Assembly: GCA_018971455.1 (NCBI GenBank)
Contig: JAGXAV010000173.1
Location: 1 to 5,617, forward strand
Direction: 5' to 3'
Length of the DNA stretch: 5,617 bases
DNA from: Rhodospirillales bacterium
Lineage (GTDB): Bacteria; Pseudomonadota; Alphaproteobacteria; Acetobacterales; Acetobacteraceae
This document shows positions 1 through 5,617 of this stretch, piece after piece (within the stretch, counting starts at the first letter, position 1; the number at the start of each line of letters is the position of its first letter). The position numbers and the translations under genes were made by a program. Below the pieces are notes generated by a model. That model was not told where the DNA came from. It did not search any database and was given only the letters and a program-made list of their open reading frames with translations.

Positions 1-2120
1 CAGACCGCGGTGTTGACGATGGCGGTGGTGAAGCCGCGCTCCGCCCAGCCGGCCAGCAGGGCCGCGAGGTCCGGTGTGCGGGCACCGTCCTCGGCCATCA
101 CCACGCAGGGCGCGGCGGCGCGATAGCGTTCGAGCAGCGCGCCGCCGCCGAGCAGCAGGCACTCGACCGTGATGCCGAGGCCGCCGCGCAGCCGCTCGAT
201 GAGGTGCAGCAGCAGCATCTGCGCGCCGGCCGGGAAGGCGTCATGGCCGATCAGCAGCAGCCGGCCGGCGGCCGCATCGGGGGCCAGGCGGGTCACGGCG
301 CGCGCCGTCGCGTTGAGGAACGCGCCGCCGAAATGCACGTCCGGCTCGAGATAGGCCCCTTCGGCCCACTCGTTCCAGGCGTTGATGGCGACGAAGGCCT
401 CGCCGAGCGGCGGGGCGGCGCGCGCGCGGGCCACCAGTTCGCCCAGCCAGGCCTGATAGGCGGCGGGTGTGGCACCTTGCAGCACCAGCCCCTGGCCCTG
501 CCGCCGCGCGTCATTGTCCCAGCCGGGGACGGCGGTCTTGATCAACGGATAGTCGGGCGGCGGCTCGTCAAGCGAGGCGCGCACCACATCGTCATAGGCG
601 AAGACATGGGCGCTCGCCGACGGGTCGAAGGCGGTGAGCTCCGCATTGCGGCGCGGCAGCCCGGCGGTGAGTTTGTGGGGCGGGAACTCGATGGCCGCGT
701 CGAAGCCGAAGCATCGCGGGTCGAGTGCGGCGAAGGCCTGGCCCATGACCAGCAGCGGCCGCTCACCATGGCGCTCGGCGAACAGCGCGCGCCAGCGGGC
801 GATGCGGGCGGCGCTGTCGGGAATGGCGTCGGCGCGATAGACCATCAGCAGCGGACGGCCCTCGACGCGGATGTAGCGCCGGTCTCGCATGTATCGCGCC
901 AGGCAATCGATCAGCGCCTCGTCCAGGGCGGGGTCGTAGTGCTGGGCGAGCAGGATGTCCTGCTCCGCGCCATCCCAGCGCCGCGTCCAGTTCTCGTTCG
1001 CCCACATCAGGCAGAAGGGAAAATCGAGCGTGCCGTCGGCGAGGAATGCATCGAGCGGACCGTCGAGCAGGCGCCGGCCGTCGAACCAGTAGAAATACTG
1101 CACGAAGCCATGCAGCCCGGCGCCGCGCGCCAGGGCAATCTGCCGGCGCATCGTGTCCTGCGGGTCTTGCGGCGTGCCCAGACGGTAATGGCCGAGATCG
1201 CGGGGAATGCGCGGCTGGTAATGCCCCTCGAAGCGCGGCAGGCCGCGGGCGATCGCCGTCCATTCGGTGAATCCCTCGCCCCACCACGCATCGTTCTCGG
1301 CAATGGCATGAAATTGCGGCAGGTAATAGGCCAGCAGCTTCGCCCGCCGCGGGACGGCCGGAGGCAGCGGCTGCACCTCCTCGAACGCCGGGCCGGGCCG
1401 GGTGAAGCGGCGCATCGCGGCGAAGACGCCGCCCTCATGGGCGGGGGGTGTCGTGTGCAGGACGAGGTGATGGCGATGGGCGCGGTAATGCAGCAGCGGG
1501 TTCTGCGTGGTTGCGCCATCGAGATAGCGTTGCAGGTAGAATTTCGTGTCGAAGCCGGCCGAGGGATTGCGGCCCTCGCGAAACCCGTAGAGCAGGTAAT
1601 GCTCGAACGGATCGATGCCGGCGGCGGCGACATCGGCGTAGGTCGCCAGGTAGAAGGCCGGATCGAATTCGGGCAGCGGGCTCGTGGCGCCACCGGTGCG
1701 GCGCGCCAGGAAATGCGCGAGCAGCGTGAGGCCGGGTTCGGCCTGGTGGTGCGCCGCATACCAGGGCAGATCGAAGAACTCGGCCGGCGCGCGGCCCGCC
1801 GCCTCGCCGCCTTCGATATAATCCAGCAACGGGTTGGCGTCCGCGCGGATCGCCCTGGCATGGCGGGCGAGATACCAGACCGTATCGAAATAGGGGTTGG
1901 GCCGCCGCCCCTCGCGCCAGCCCTGGATGAGAAAATGGGTCGCCGGATCGATGTCGCTGCGGGCCACGTCCGGGTAGTTCGCGCCATACCAGGCGGCGTC
2001 GAACAGCCGCGACCCGACGAGGCAGGCGAGCTGGTCGGCGCGCGGCCCGCCCGCCGCCTCGGCCGCCGGCCAGTCTTCACTGCCGGCCCACAGGGGGCGA
2101 TGTGGCGGGGCCTGGTTCAT
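1..2120 (-). CDS. WbsX-type (GH99-like) glycan protein fused to a GT4-like glycosyltransferase domain, N-terminal 706 residues (3' end off window)
   Basis: I translated this frame in full from the ATG at 2120 to the left edge and found no stop. Residues 40-216 are five tandem repeats of about 38 residues. Residues 261 to about 610 form a WbsX/GH99-like domain, recognised by YYLPQFH (265-271), ENDAWWGEGFTEW (275-287), WANENW (373-378), NAWNEWAEG (580-588) and YLEPD (590-594). From about 621, LLLIGHDAFPAGAQ begins an N-terminal Rossmann half of a GT4-type glycosyltransferase, cut after 86 residues. WbsX-family proteins occur in O-antigen and other surface-polysaccharide loci; a role in glycan assembly is inferred, and substrate and catalytic mode are unknown. 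No signal peptide or membrane segment is visible, so a cytoplasmic location is likely. The start ATG has only a weak GGA upstream; an in-frame TTG 14 codons earlier is a less likely alternative. The gene is transcribed divergently from soxB. The family call is firm, the function is not. Confidence 0.9.
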   Translation of the reverse strand, partial: MNQAPPHRPLWAGSEDWPAAEAAGGPRADQLACLVGSRLFDAAWYGANYPDVARSDIDPATHFLIQGWREGRRPNPYFDTVWYLARHARAIRADANPLLDYIEGGEAAGRAPAEFFDLPWYAAHHQAEPGLTLLAHFLARRTGGATSPLPEFDPAFYLATYADVAAAGIDPFEHYLLYGFREGRNPSAGFDTKFYLQRYLDGATTQNPLLHYRAHRHHLVLHTTPPAHEGGVFAAMRRFTRPGPAFEEVQPLPPAVPRRAKLLAYYLPQFHAIAENDAWWGEGFTEWTAIARGLPRFEGHYQPRIPRDLGHYRLGTPQDPQDTMRRQIALARGAGLHGFVQYFYWFDGRRLLDGPLDAFLADGTLDFPFCLMWANENWTRRWDGAEQDILLAQHYDPALDEALIDCLARYMRDRRYIRVEGRPLLMVYRADAIPDSAARIARWRALFAERHGERPLLVMGQAFAALDPRCFGFDAAIEFPPHKLTAGLPRRNAELTAFDPSASAHVFAYDDVVRASLDEPPPDYPLIKTAVPGWDNDARRQGQGLVLQGATPAAYQAWLGELVARARAAPPLGEAFVAINAWNEWAEGAYLEPDVHFGGAFLNATARAVTRLAPDAAAGRLLLIGHDAFPAGAQMLLLHLIERLRGGLGITVECLLLGGGALLERYRAAAPCVVMAEDGARTPDLAALLAGWAERGFTTAIVNTAV
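1473..2003 (-). repeat. Five tandem ~38-residue protein repeats at the N-terminus of the WbsX-type protein
   Basis: An FD dipeptide recurs at residues 40, 78, 116, 152 and 190, so the spacings are 38, 38, 36 and 38. Each unit follows the pattern FD-x-x-W/F-Y-(L), then about ten variable residues, then a D/N-P-hydrophobic-x-H/D-Y/F-hydrophobic block, then G-x-x-E/A-GR-x-P before the next FD. Units 1 and 4 are closest to each other: both carry Y-x-DVA, I-DP, HF/YL and REGR-x-P. Units 2, 3 and 5 are more degenerate. The DNA itself is not an obvious tandem repeat, so the duplication is old. I cannot assign a domain name. A helical binding or scaffolding module placed before the glycan domain is an inference. 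Confidence 0.82.
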
Positions 2121-2145
2121 GGTGTCCGAGCATGGCCGAGCCGCT

Positions 2146-2169
2146 GCCGGGAATCCGGCCAATAGGCCG
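2146..2169. repeat. Two overlapping, mutually exclusive small inverted repeats
   Basis: GCCGG (2146-2150) pairs with CCGGC (2155-2159) across a GAAT loop. CGGCC (2156-2160) pairs with GGCCG (2165-2169) across an AATA loop. The right arm of the first overlaps the left arm of the second by four bases, so only one can form at a time. They sit 26-49 bp upstream of the minus-strand ATG and could lie in its leader. In DNA this GC-rich, such short stems arise by chance fairly often, so function is doubtful. Confidence 0.35.
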
Positions 2170-2181
2170 TGACATTGCGGC

Positions 2182-2199
2182 TTGACGGCGATTTGACGG
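2182..2199 (+). repeat. Direct repeat TTGACGG x2, 11-bp period
   Basis: TTGACGG occurs at 2182-2188 and again at 2193-2199, separated by CGAT. The 11-bp period puts both copies on the same face of the helix, as expected for a tandem regulator half-site. Both also match five of six bases of a sigma-70 -35 box, but no matching -10 follows either copy. The repeat is adjacent to the large palindrome that begins at 2201. Confidence 0.4.
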
Positions 2200-2200
2200 G

Positions 2201-2243
2201 CCGCCCATCGAACCGGGGCGGGCGGCCCCGGTTCATCGGGCGG
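2201..2243. promoter_or_regulatory. Large imperfect palindrome, possible operator or leader hairpin
   Basis: The inner arms GAACCGGGGC (2210-2219) and GCCCCGGTTC (2225-2234) are perfect complements around a 5-base loop, GGGCG. The outer arms CCGCCC (2201-2206) and GGGCGG (2238-2243) also pair perfectly, and G2200-C2244 extends the stem. The arms are interrupted only by a 3x3 internal mismatch (ATC on both sides). No T-run follows on either strand, and a terminator is not expected between divergent starts, so a regulator site or an RNA structure in the soxB leader is more plausible. The palindrome ends 87 bp before the soxB start. Confidence 0.55.
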
Positions 2244-2316
2244 CTTGCGCTCCGGTGCTGCGGGGGAATGCTCTGGCGAGGGCGCTGGCGCACGGGTAGG
2301 ATCATCGCCGGTCATC

Positions 2317-2322
2317 GGGGAG
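2317..2322 (+). promoter_or_regulatory. soxB ribosome binding site (GGGGAG) that decides the TTG start
   Basis: GGGGAG lies 8 bp upstream of TTG at 2331 and is the best Shine-Dalgarno match in the region. Together with the protein N-terminus starting M-R-F-S, as in SoxB proteins, it favours TTG 2331 over the upstream GTG 2169 and ATG 2268 in the same frame. Confidence 0.75.
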
Positions 2323-2330
2323 ACGATCCG

Positions 2331-3581
2331 TTGCGCTTCTCCTTTCTCAACGTGGCGCGCCAGGCGCTGGCCGGCAATTCGGGCTGGCCGGAACAATGGC
2401 GCAGCGCGGAGCCGAAGGCGGCGTACGACGCGATCATCATCGGCGCCGGCGGGCACGGCCTCGCCACCGCCTATTACCTGGCCAAGGAGCACGGGCTGAC
2501 CAACATCGCCGTGCTCGAGAAGGGCTGGCTGGGCGGCGGCAACACCGGGCGCAACACGACGATCATCCGCTCCAACTACCTGTGGGAGGAGTCGGAGGCG
2601 ATCTACGAGCATGCGGTGAAACTCTGGGAGGGGCTGAGCCGCGAGCTGAATTACAACGTCATGTATTCGGCGCGCGGCGTGATGATGCTCGCGCACAACC
2701 AGCACGACGTGCACTCGCTGAAGCGCCACATCCACGCCAACCGGCTCGCCGGCATAGACAATGAATGGCTGACGCCGGCCGAGGCCAATGCCTTCTGCCA
2801 GATTCTCGAGACATCGGAGGCGATCCGCTATCCCATCGTAGGCGCCGCCTTGCAGCGCCGCGGCGGCACGGCGCGCCATGACGCGGTTGCCTGGGGCTAT
2901 GCGCGCGGCGCCAGCGCGCGCGGCGTCGATATCATCCAGAACTGCGAGGTGACCGCCATCCGCCGCGATGCCGGCGGCGCGGTCAGCGGCGTGGAGACGA
3001 CGCGGGGTGCCATCGCGACGAAGAAGATCGGCGTGGTCGCGGCCGGGCATACATCCGTGGTGATGGCGATGGCGGATGTGCGCATGCCGCTGGAGAGCTA
3101 TCCGCTGCAGGCCCTCGTCTCCGAGCCGGTCAAGCCGCTGATGCCGTGCGTGGTGATGTCGAACACCATCCACGCCTACATGTCGCAATCGGACAAGGGG
3201 GAGCTGGTGATCGGCGCCGGCACCGATTCCTACACATCCTATTCGCAGACCGGCGGCCTGCACATCGCGACCCACACGCTGGAGGCGATCTGCGAATTGT
3301 TCCCGATGGTGCGGCGCCTGCGCATGCTGCGCAACTGGGGCGGCATCGTCGACGTGACGCCGGACCGCTCGCCGATCATCGGCCGGACGCCGGTGGCCGG
3401 CCTGTTTGTCAATTGCGGCTGGGGCACCGGCGGCTTCAAGGCGACGCCGGGTTCCGGCCATGTCTTCGCGCATACGCTGGCGACGGGCGAGCCGCACCCC
3501 ATCGCCGCACCGTTCTCGCTCGATCGGTTCCGCACCGGGCGGCTCATCGACGAAGCGGCCGCTGCCGCCGTCGCGCACTGA
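2331..3581 (+). CDS. soxB: Sarcosine oxidase, beta subunit (SoxB)
   Basis: The gene encodes the 416-residue FAD- and FMN-bearing catalytic subunit of heterotetrameric sarcosine oxidase, which oxidises sarcosine with O2. The length matches the family (about 405-420). Visible motifs are the dinucleotide-binding GAGGHG (residues 38-43), acidic E63 at the end of the second strand, GNTGRNTTIIRSNYL just after it, and the C-terminal CGWGTGGFKATPGSGH block with K370, the expected counterpart of the substrate-carboxylate lysine (Lys348) of monomeric sarcosine oxidase. H183 in RHDAVAW aligns, from family memory, with the histidine that carries covalent FMN (His173-175 in characterised enzymes). The TTG start is chosen for the GGGGAG at 2317 and the family-like N-terminus; GTG 2169 would add 54 residues without family likeness. 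soxD follows after 11 bp. The protein is cytoplasmic, with no signal peptide. Nothing suggests damage. Confidence 0.96.
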   Translation: MRFSFLNVARQALAGNSGWPEQWRSAEPKAAYDAIIIGAGGHGLATAYYLAKEHGLTNIAVLEKGWLGGGNTGRNTTIIRSNYLWEESEAIYEHAVKLWEGLSRELNYNVMYSARGVMMLAHNQHDVHSLKRHIHANRLAGIDNEWLTPAEANAFCQILETSEAIRYPIVGAALQRRGGTARHDAVAWGYARGASARGVDIIQNCEVTAIRRDAGGAVSGVETTRGAIATKKIGVVAAGHTSVVMAMADVRMPLESYPLQALVSEPVKPLMPCVVMSNTIHAYMSQSDKGELVIGAGTDSYTSYSQTGGLHIATHTLEAICELFPMVRRLRMLRNWGGIVDVTPDRSPIIGRTPVAGLFVNCGWGTGGFKATPGSGHVFAHTLATGEPHPIAAPFSLDRFRTGRLIDEAAAAAVAH

Positions 3582-3592
3582 GGGCGTCTCCG

Positions 3593-3898
3593 ATGCTGCT
3601 GATCCGCTGCCCGTATTGCGACATGGCGCGACCCGAGCTCGAATTCCGCTATGGCGGCCAGGCGCATGTCGCGCGGCCGGCCGACCCGGCCACGCTCGAT
3701 GACGCGGCCTGGGGTGAGTTCCTCTATGTGCGCAGCAATCCGCGCGGCGTTGCGGCCGAGCGCTGGCGCCATGCCGCCGGCTGCGGCCGCTTCTTCAACT
3801 GTCTGCGCGACACGGTGAGCGACCGGATCCTCGCGACCTATCCGGCCGGCGCCCCTGCGCCCGATCCGGCCGCGCCGGCGTCCGGGAGCGGCCGATGA
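3593..3898 (+). CDS. soxD: Sarcosine oxidase, delta subunit (SoxD)
   Basis: This 101-residue protein is the small zinc-binding subunit of heterotetrameric sarcosine oxidase, which has no flavin. It starts MLLIRCPYCD and keeps the four expected zinc ligands: C6, C9, H60 and C64, against Cys6, Cys9, His59 and Cys63 in the characterised delta subunit. The middle also fits the family: EFRYGGQAHVARP, then W-x-EFLYVRSNPRG and RW-HAAGCGRFFN-RDT. The last 18 or so residues are a Pro/Ala/Gly-rich tail. AGGG at 3581-3584 lies 8 bp before the ATG and overlaps the end of soxB. Its stop codon overlaps the soxA start (ATGA), so translation of the two is probably coupled. The frame is open further upstream inside soxB, but that part is an out-of-frame shadow. 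Confidence 0.95.
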   Translation: MLLIRCPYCDMARPELEFRYGGQAHVARPADPATLDDAAWGEFLYVRSNPRGVAAERWRHAAGCGRFFNCLRDTVSDRILATYPAGAPAPDPAAPASGSGR

Positions 3899-5617
3899 GC
3901 GGGTCGTTCCGTCTGCCCGAGGGTGGCCGCATCGACCGCCAGGATCCGCGGTACTTCACCTTCGACGGGCGCCGCTACCAGGGGTTTGCCGGCGATACGC
4001 TGGCCTCGGCGCTGATCGCCAATGGCGTGCATCTCGTCGGGCGCTCCTACAAATATCACCGTCCGCGCGGCATTCTCTCGGCAGGGGCTGAGGAGCCGAA
4101 CGCGCTGGTCGGCATTTCGGATGGGCCCGGCCGCTTCACGCCGAACCTGCGTGCGACGCAGGTCGAGCTGACCGACGGGCTGGTGGCGACCAGCCAGAAT
4201 CGCTATCCGTCGCTGCGCTTCGATCTCGGCGCGATCAACACGGTGCTGGCGCCGCTGTTCGGCGCGGGCTTCTACTACAAGACCTTCATGGGCCCCGATC
4301 TGTTCGGCCGGAACTGGGCCTGGAAGCATGTCTATGAGCCGGTCATCCGCCGCGCCGCCGGCCTCGGCGCGGCGCCCACGGAGCCGGACCCCGACGCCTA
4401 CGCCCAGTTCTACGACCATTGCGACGTGCTCGTCATCGGCGGTGGCCCCGCGGGGCTTGCGGCGGCGCTGGCGGCCGCGGCAGGGGGCGGGCGGGTCGTT
4501 CTGTGCGACGAACAGGCCGAGCCGGGCGGCTCGCTGCTCGGCGAGACGCGCGCGACGATCGACGGCCGCGCCGCGCGCGACTGGCTTGCCGCCACGCTCG
4601 CCGACCTCGCGGCGCGGCCCAATGTCACGCTGATGCCGCGCACCCAGGCTTTCGGCTACTACGCGCAGAACTTCCTCGGTCTGTGCGAGACGGTCGCGGC
4701 GGCCGAGGCCACATCGCGCGCCGGGGCGCCGCGCGAGCGGCTGTGGCAGATGCGCGCGGCGGAGGTGGTGCTCGCCTGCGGCGCCATCGAGCGGCCGCTG
4801 GTTTTTCCCGACAATGACCGGCCGGGCGTGATGCTCGCCGACAGCGCGCGGACCTACCTCAACCGCTACGGCGCCAAGGTGGGGGCGCGCGTCGTCATCG
4901 CCACGGCGCATGACAGCGCGTATCGCGCGGCGCTCGATCTGGCGGCGGCCGGCACCGACATCGTCCGCGTGGCCGATCTGCGCGAGACGGCGGAGGGCGA
5001 GCTGCCACGGGCGGCGCGGCGCGCGGGCATCGTGACGGTGACGGGCGCGCGGGTTGCCGGCGTGCGGGGCGCCCAGCGGGTTCATGGCGTTGGCATCGCC
5101 GCGGCGGGCCGCGTCGATTGGCTGGCCTGCGACGCCCTTCTGATGTCGGGCGGCTGGACGCCTTCGGTGCACCTGCATTCGCAGTCGCGCGGCAAGGTGG
5201 AGTGGGATGCGGAGCCGCAGATGTTCCTGCCCGGCGCATCCGTGCAGCGCGCGCGCTCGGCCGGCGCCTGCCGCGGCACACTGGGCCTCGCCGCCGCCCT
5301 GCATGAGGGTGCCGCGGCGGGCGCCGAGGCGGCCCGCATGGCGGGCTTCCCCGCCACGGCGTGCGGCTTCGTCGTGGAGGGGGCGCCGGACGCCACGGGC
5401 GGCATGCTCGGCGACACCAGCGCGCCGGGCGCGCGCCGGGCGAAGGCCTTCGTCGATTATCAGAACGACGTCTGCGCCTCGGATATCCGCCTCGCCGTTC
5501 AGGAGGGCATGCACGCGATCGAGCACGTCAAACGCTACACGACGACGGGCATGGCGACCGATCAGGGCAAGCTCTCCAACATGAACGCGCTCGCCATCGT
5601 CGCGCGCGCGCGCGACC
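3895..5617 (+). CDS. soxA: Sarcosine oxidase, alpha subunit (SoxA), N-terminal 574 residues (3' end off window)
   Basis: This is the large subunit of heterotetrameric sarcosine oxidase; full-length family members have about 970-1000 residues, so a little over half is present. Residues about 15-100 form a ferredoxin-like (Fer2_4) fold with RSYKYHRPRG (50-59) followed by SAGAEEPNALV, with no cysteine ligands, as usual for SoxA. Residues about 177-450 are the dinucleotide-binding region: GGGPAG (182-187), GAIERPLVFPDNDRPGV (from 296), a second Rossmann strand VVIATAHDSAYRAAL (from 333) and MSGGWTPSVHLHSQ (from 417). In the characterised enzyme this region binds NAD. The FVDYQNDV block (about 519-526) and HVKRYTTTGMATDQGK (544-559) lead toward the folate-binding GcvT-like half, which is not in the window. 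The start ATG overlaps the soxD stop and has GGGAG at 3884-3888, 6 bp away. The frame is open to the right edge with no stop. Confidence 0.96.
   Translation, partial: MSGSFRLPEGGRIDRQDPRYFTFDGRRYQGFAGDTLASALIANGVHLVGRSYKYHRPRGILSAGAEEPNALVGISDGPGRFTPNLRATQVELTDGLVATSQNRYPSLRFDLGAINTVLAPLFGAGFYYKTFMGPDLFGRNWAWKHVYEPVIRRAAGLGAAPTEPDPDAYAQFYDHCDVLVIGGGPAGLAAALAAAAGGGRVVLCDEQAEPGGSLLGETRATIDGRAARDWLAATLADLAARPNVTLMPRTQAFGYYAQNFLGLCETVAAAEATSRAGAPRERLWQMRAAEVVLACGAIERPLVFPDNDRPGVMLADSARTYLNRYGAKVGARVVIATAHDSAYRAALDLAAAGTDIVRVADLRETAEGELPRAARRAGIVTVTGARVAGVRGAQRVHGVGIAAAGRVDWLACDALLMSGGWTPSVHLHSQSRGKVEWDAEPQMFLPGASVQRARSAGACRGTLGLAAALHEGAAAGAEAARMAGFPATACGFVVEGAPDATGGMLGDTSAPGARRAKAFVDYQNDVCASDIRLAVQEGMHAIEHVKRYTTTGMATDQGKLSNMNALAIVARARD

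Larger units (their letters stand above)
2121..2330. promoter_or_regulatory. Divergent intergenic region between the WbsX-type gene and soxBDA
   Basis: This 210-bp gap should hold the promoters of both flanking units, since they are read away from each other. It contains two overlapping 5-bp hairpins (2146-2169), a TTGACGG direct repeat (2182-2199), a long imperfect palindrome (2201-2243) and the soxB ribosome binding site (2317-2322). TTGACG at 2182 and 2193 would serve as -35 boxes, but no acceptable -10 lies 16-18 bp downstream, so no sigma-70 promoter is called. On the minus strand TATTGG (2162-2167) is a poor -10 candidate with no good -35. The soxB frame stays open back to a GTG at 2169, but that stretch does not resemble SoxB. 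No tRNA or small-RNA gene was recognised. Confidence 0.55.

Noticed and set aside
1007..2080. A 357-codon minus-strand frame, and similar frames at 763-1287
   Set aside because: They are in other frames of the WbsX-type gene, with Arg/Pro/Ser-rich low-information sequence. The true frame has lowest codon positions divisible by three and carries all the motifs.
204..2165. A 653-codon open frame on the plus strand
   Set aside because: It lies antisense to the WbsX-type gene, which has clear family motifs along its length. The translation has no recognisable domain and a composition typical of antisense frames in GC-rich DNA.
2201..2243. Intrinsic terminator reading of the large palindrome
   Set aside because: No T-run follows the stem on either strand, and both neighbouring genes are transcribed away from it.
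2117..2305. A 62-codon minus-strand frame whose TGA overlaps the WbsX-type ATG (ATGA), like a coupled leader peptide
   Set aside because: It is Arg/Pro-rich, runs through the palindrome, resembles nothing known and shows no good ribosome binding site. The overlap alone is weak evidence.
3146..3592. Upstream extension of the soxD frame inside soxB
   Set aside because: SoxD homology starts exactly at the ATG at 3593, which has its own ribosome binding site; the upstream part overlaps conserved soxB sequence out of frame.
3838..5526. A 562-codon open frame on the minus strand
   Set aside because: It is antisense to soxA, Arg/Ala/Gly-rich and without any family motif; a GC-driven shadow.
5601..5614. 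(CG)7 run at the right edge
   Set aside because: It codes for alternating Ala/Arg in frame in soxA and fits ordinary high-GC codon use; Z-DNA potential is possible but unsupported.

Overview
The window is a GC-rich (roughly 70% by eye), densely coding piece of bacterial chromosome. High-GC third codon positions, the soxB-soxD-soxA gene order, and the pairing of heterotetrameric sarcosine oxidase with a WbsX-type surface-polysaccharide protein fit an alphaproteobacterium. No genus can be named from the sequence alone.

Layout: two divergent transcription units flank a 210-bp intergenic region (2121-2330). To the left, on the minus strand, one large open frame runs from an ATG at 2120 off the left edge (706 codons visible, no stop). 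It encodes a multidomain protein: about 40 N-terminal residues, five tandem repeats of about 38 residues, a WbsX/GH99-like domain, and the start of a GT4-type glycosyltransferase domain. To the right, on the plus strand, lie soxB (TTG start at 2331), soxD (3593-3898) and soxA (from 3895, cut by the right edge after 574 codons). These encode the beta, delta and alpha subunits of heterotetrameric sarcosine oxidase. Gaps are small (11 bp between soxB and soxD; a 4-bp ATGA overlap between soxD and soxA), so they form one operon. soxG (gamma) is expected just beyond the window.

How the genes work together: SoxB carries the FAD site that oxidises sarcosine and the histidine that in this family holds covalent FMN. 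SoxA supplies the NAD-binding Rossmann region and, beyond the window, the folate-binding GcvT-like half. SoxD is the small zinc-binding subunit. The complex converts sarcosine, O2 and tetrahydrofolate to glycine, H2O2 and 5,10-methylenetetrahydrofolate, which is the end of glycine-betaine/choline/creatine demethylation. The minus-strand gene has no evident metabolic link and probably belongs to a neighbouring polysaccharide locus.

The intergenic region holds a large imperfect palindrome without T-tracts, a TTGACGG direct repeat with an 11-bp period, and two small overlapping hairpins. No convincing sigma-70 promoter was found. No RNA gene, CRISPR array, insertion sequence or tRNA was seen. 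The window does not reveal a wholly new system. The least explained parts are the five-repeat N-terminus of the WbsX-type protein and the palindrome between the divergent genes.
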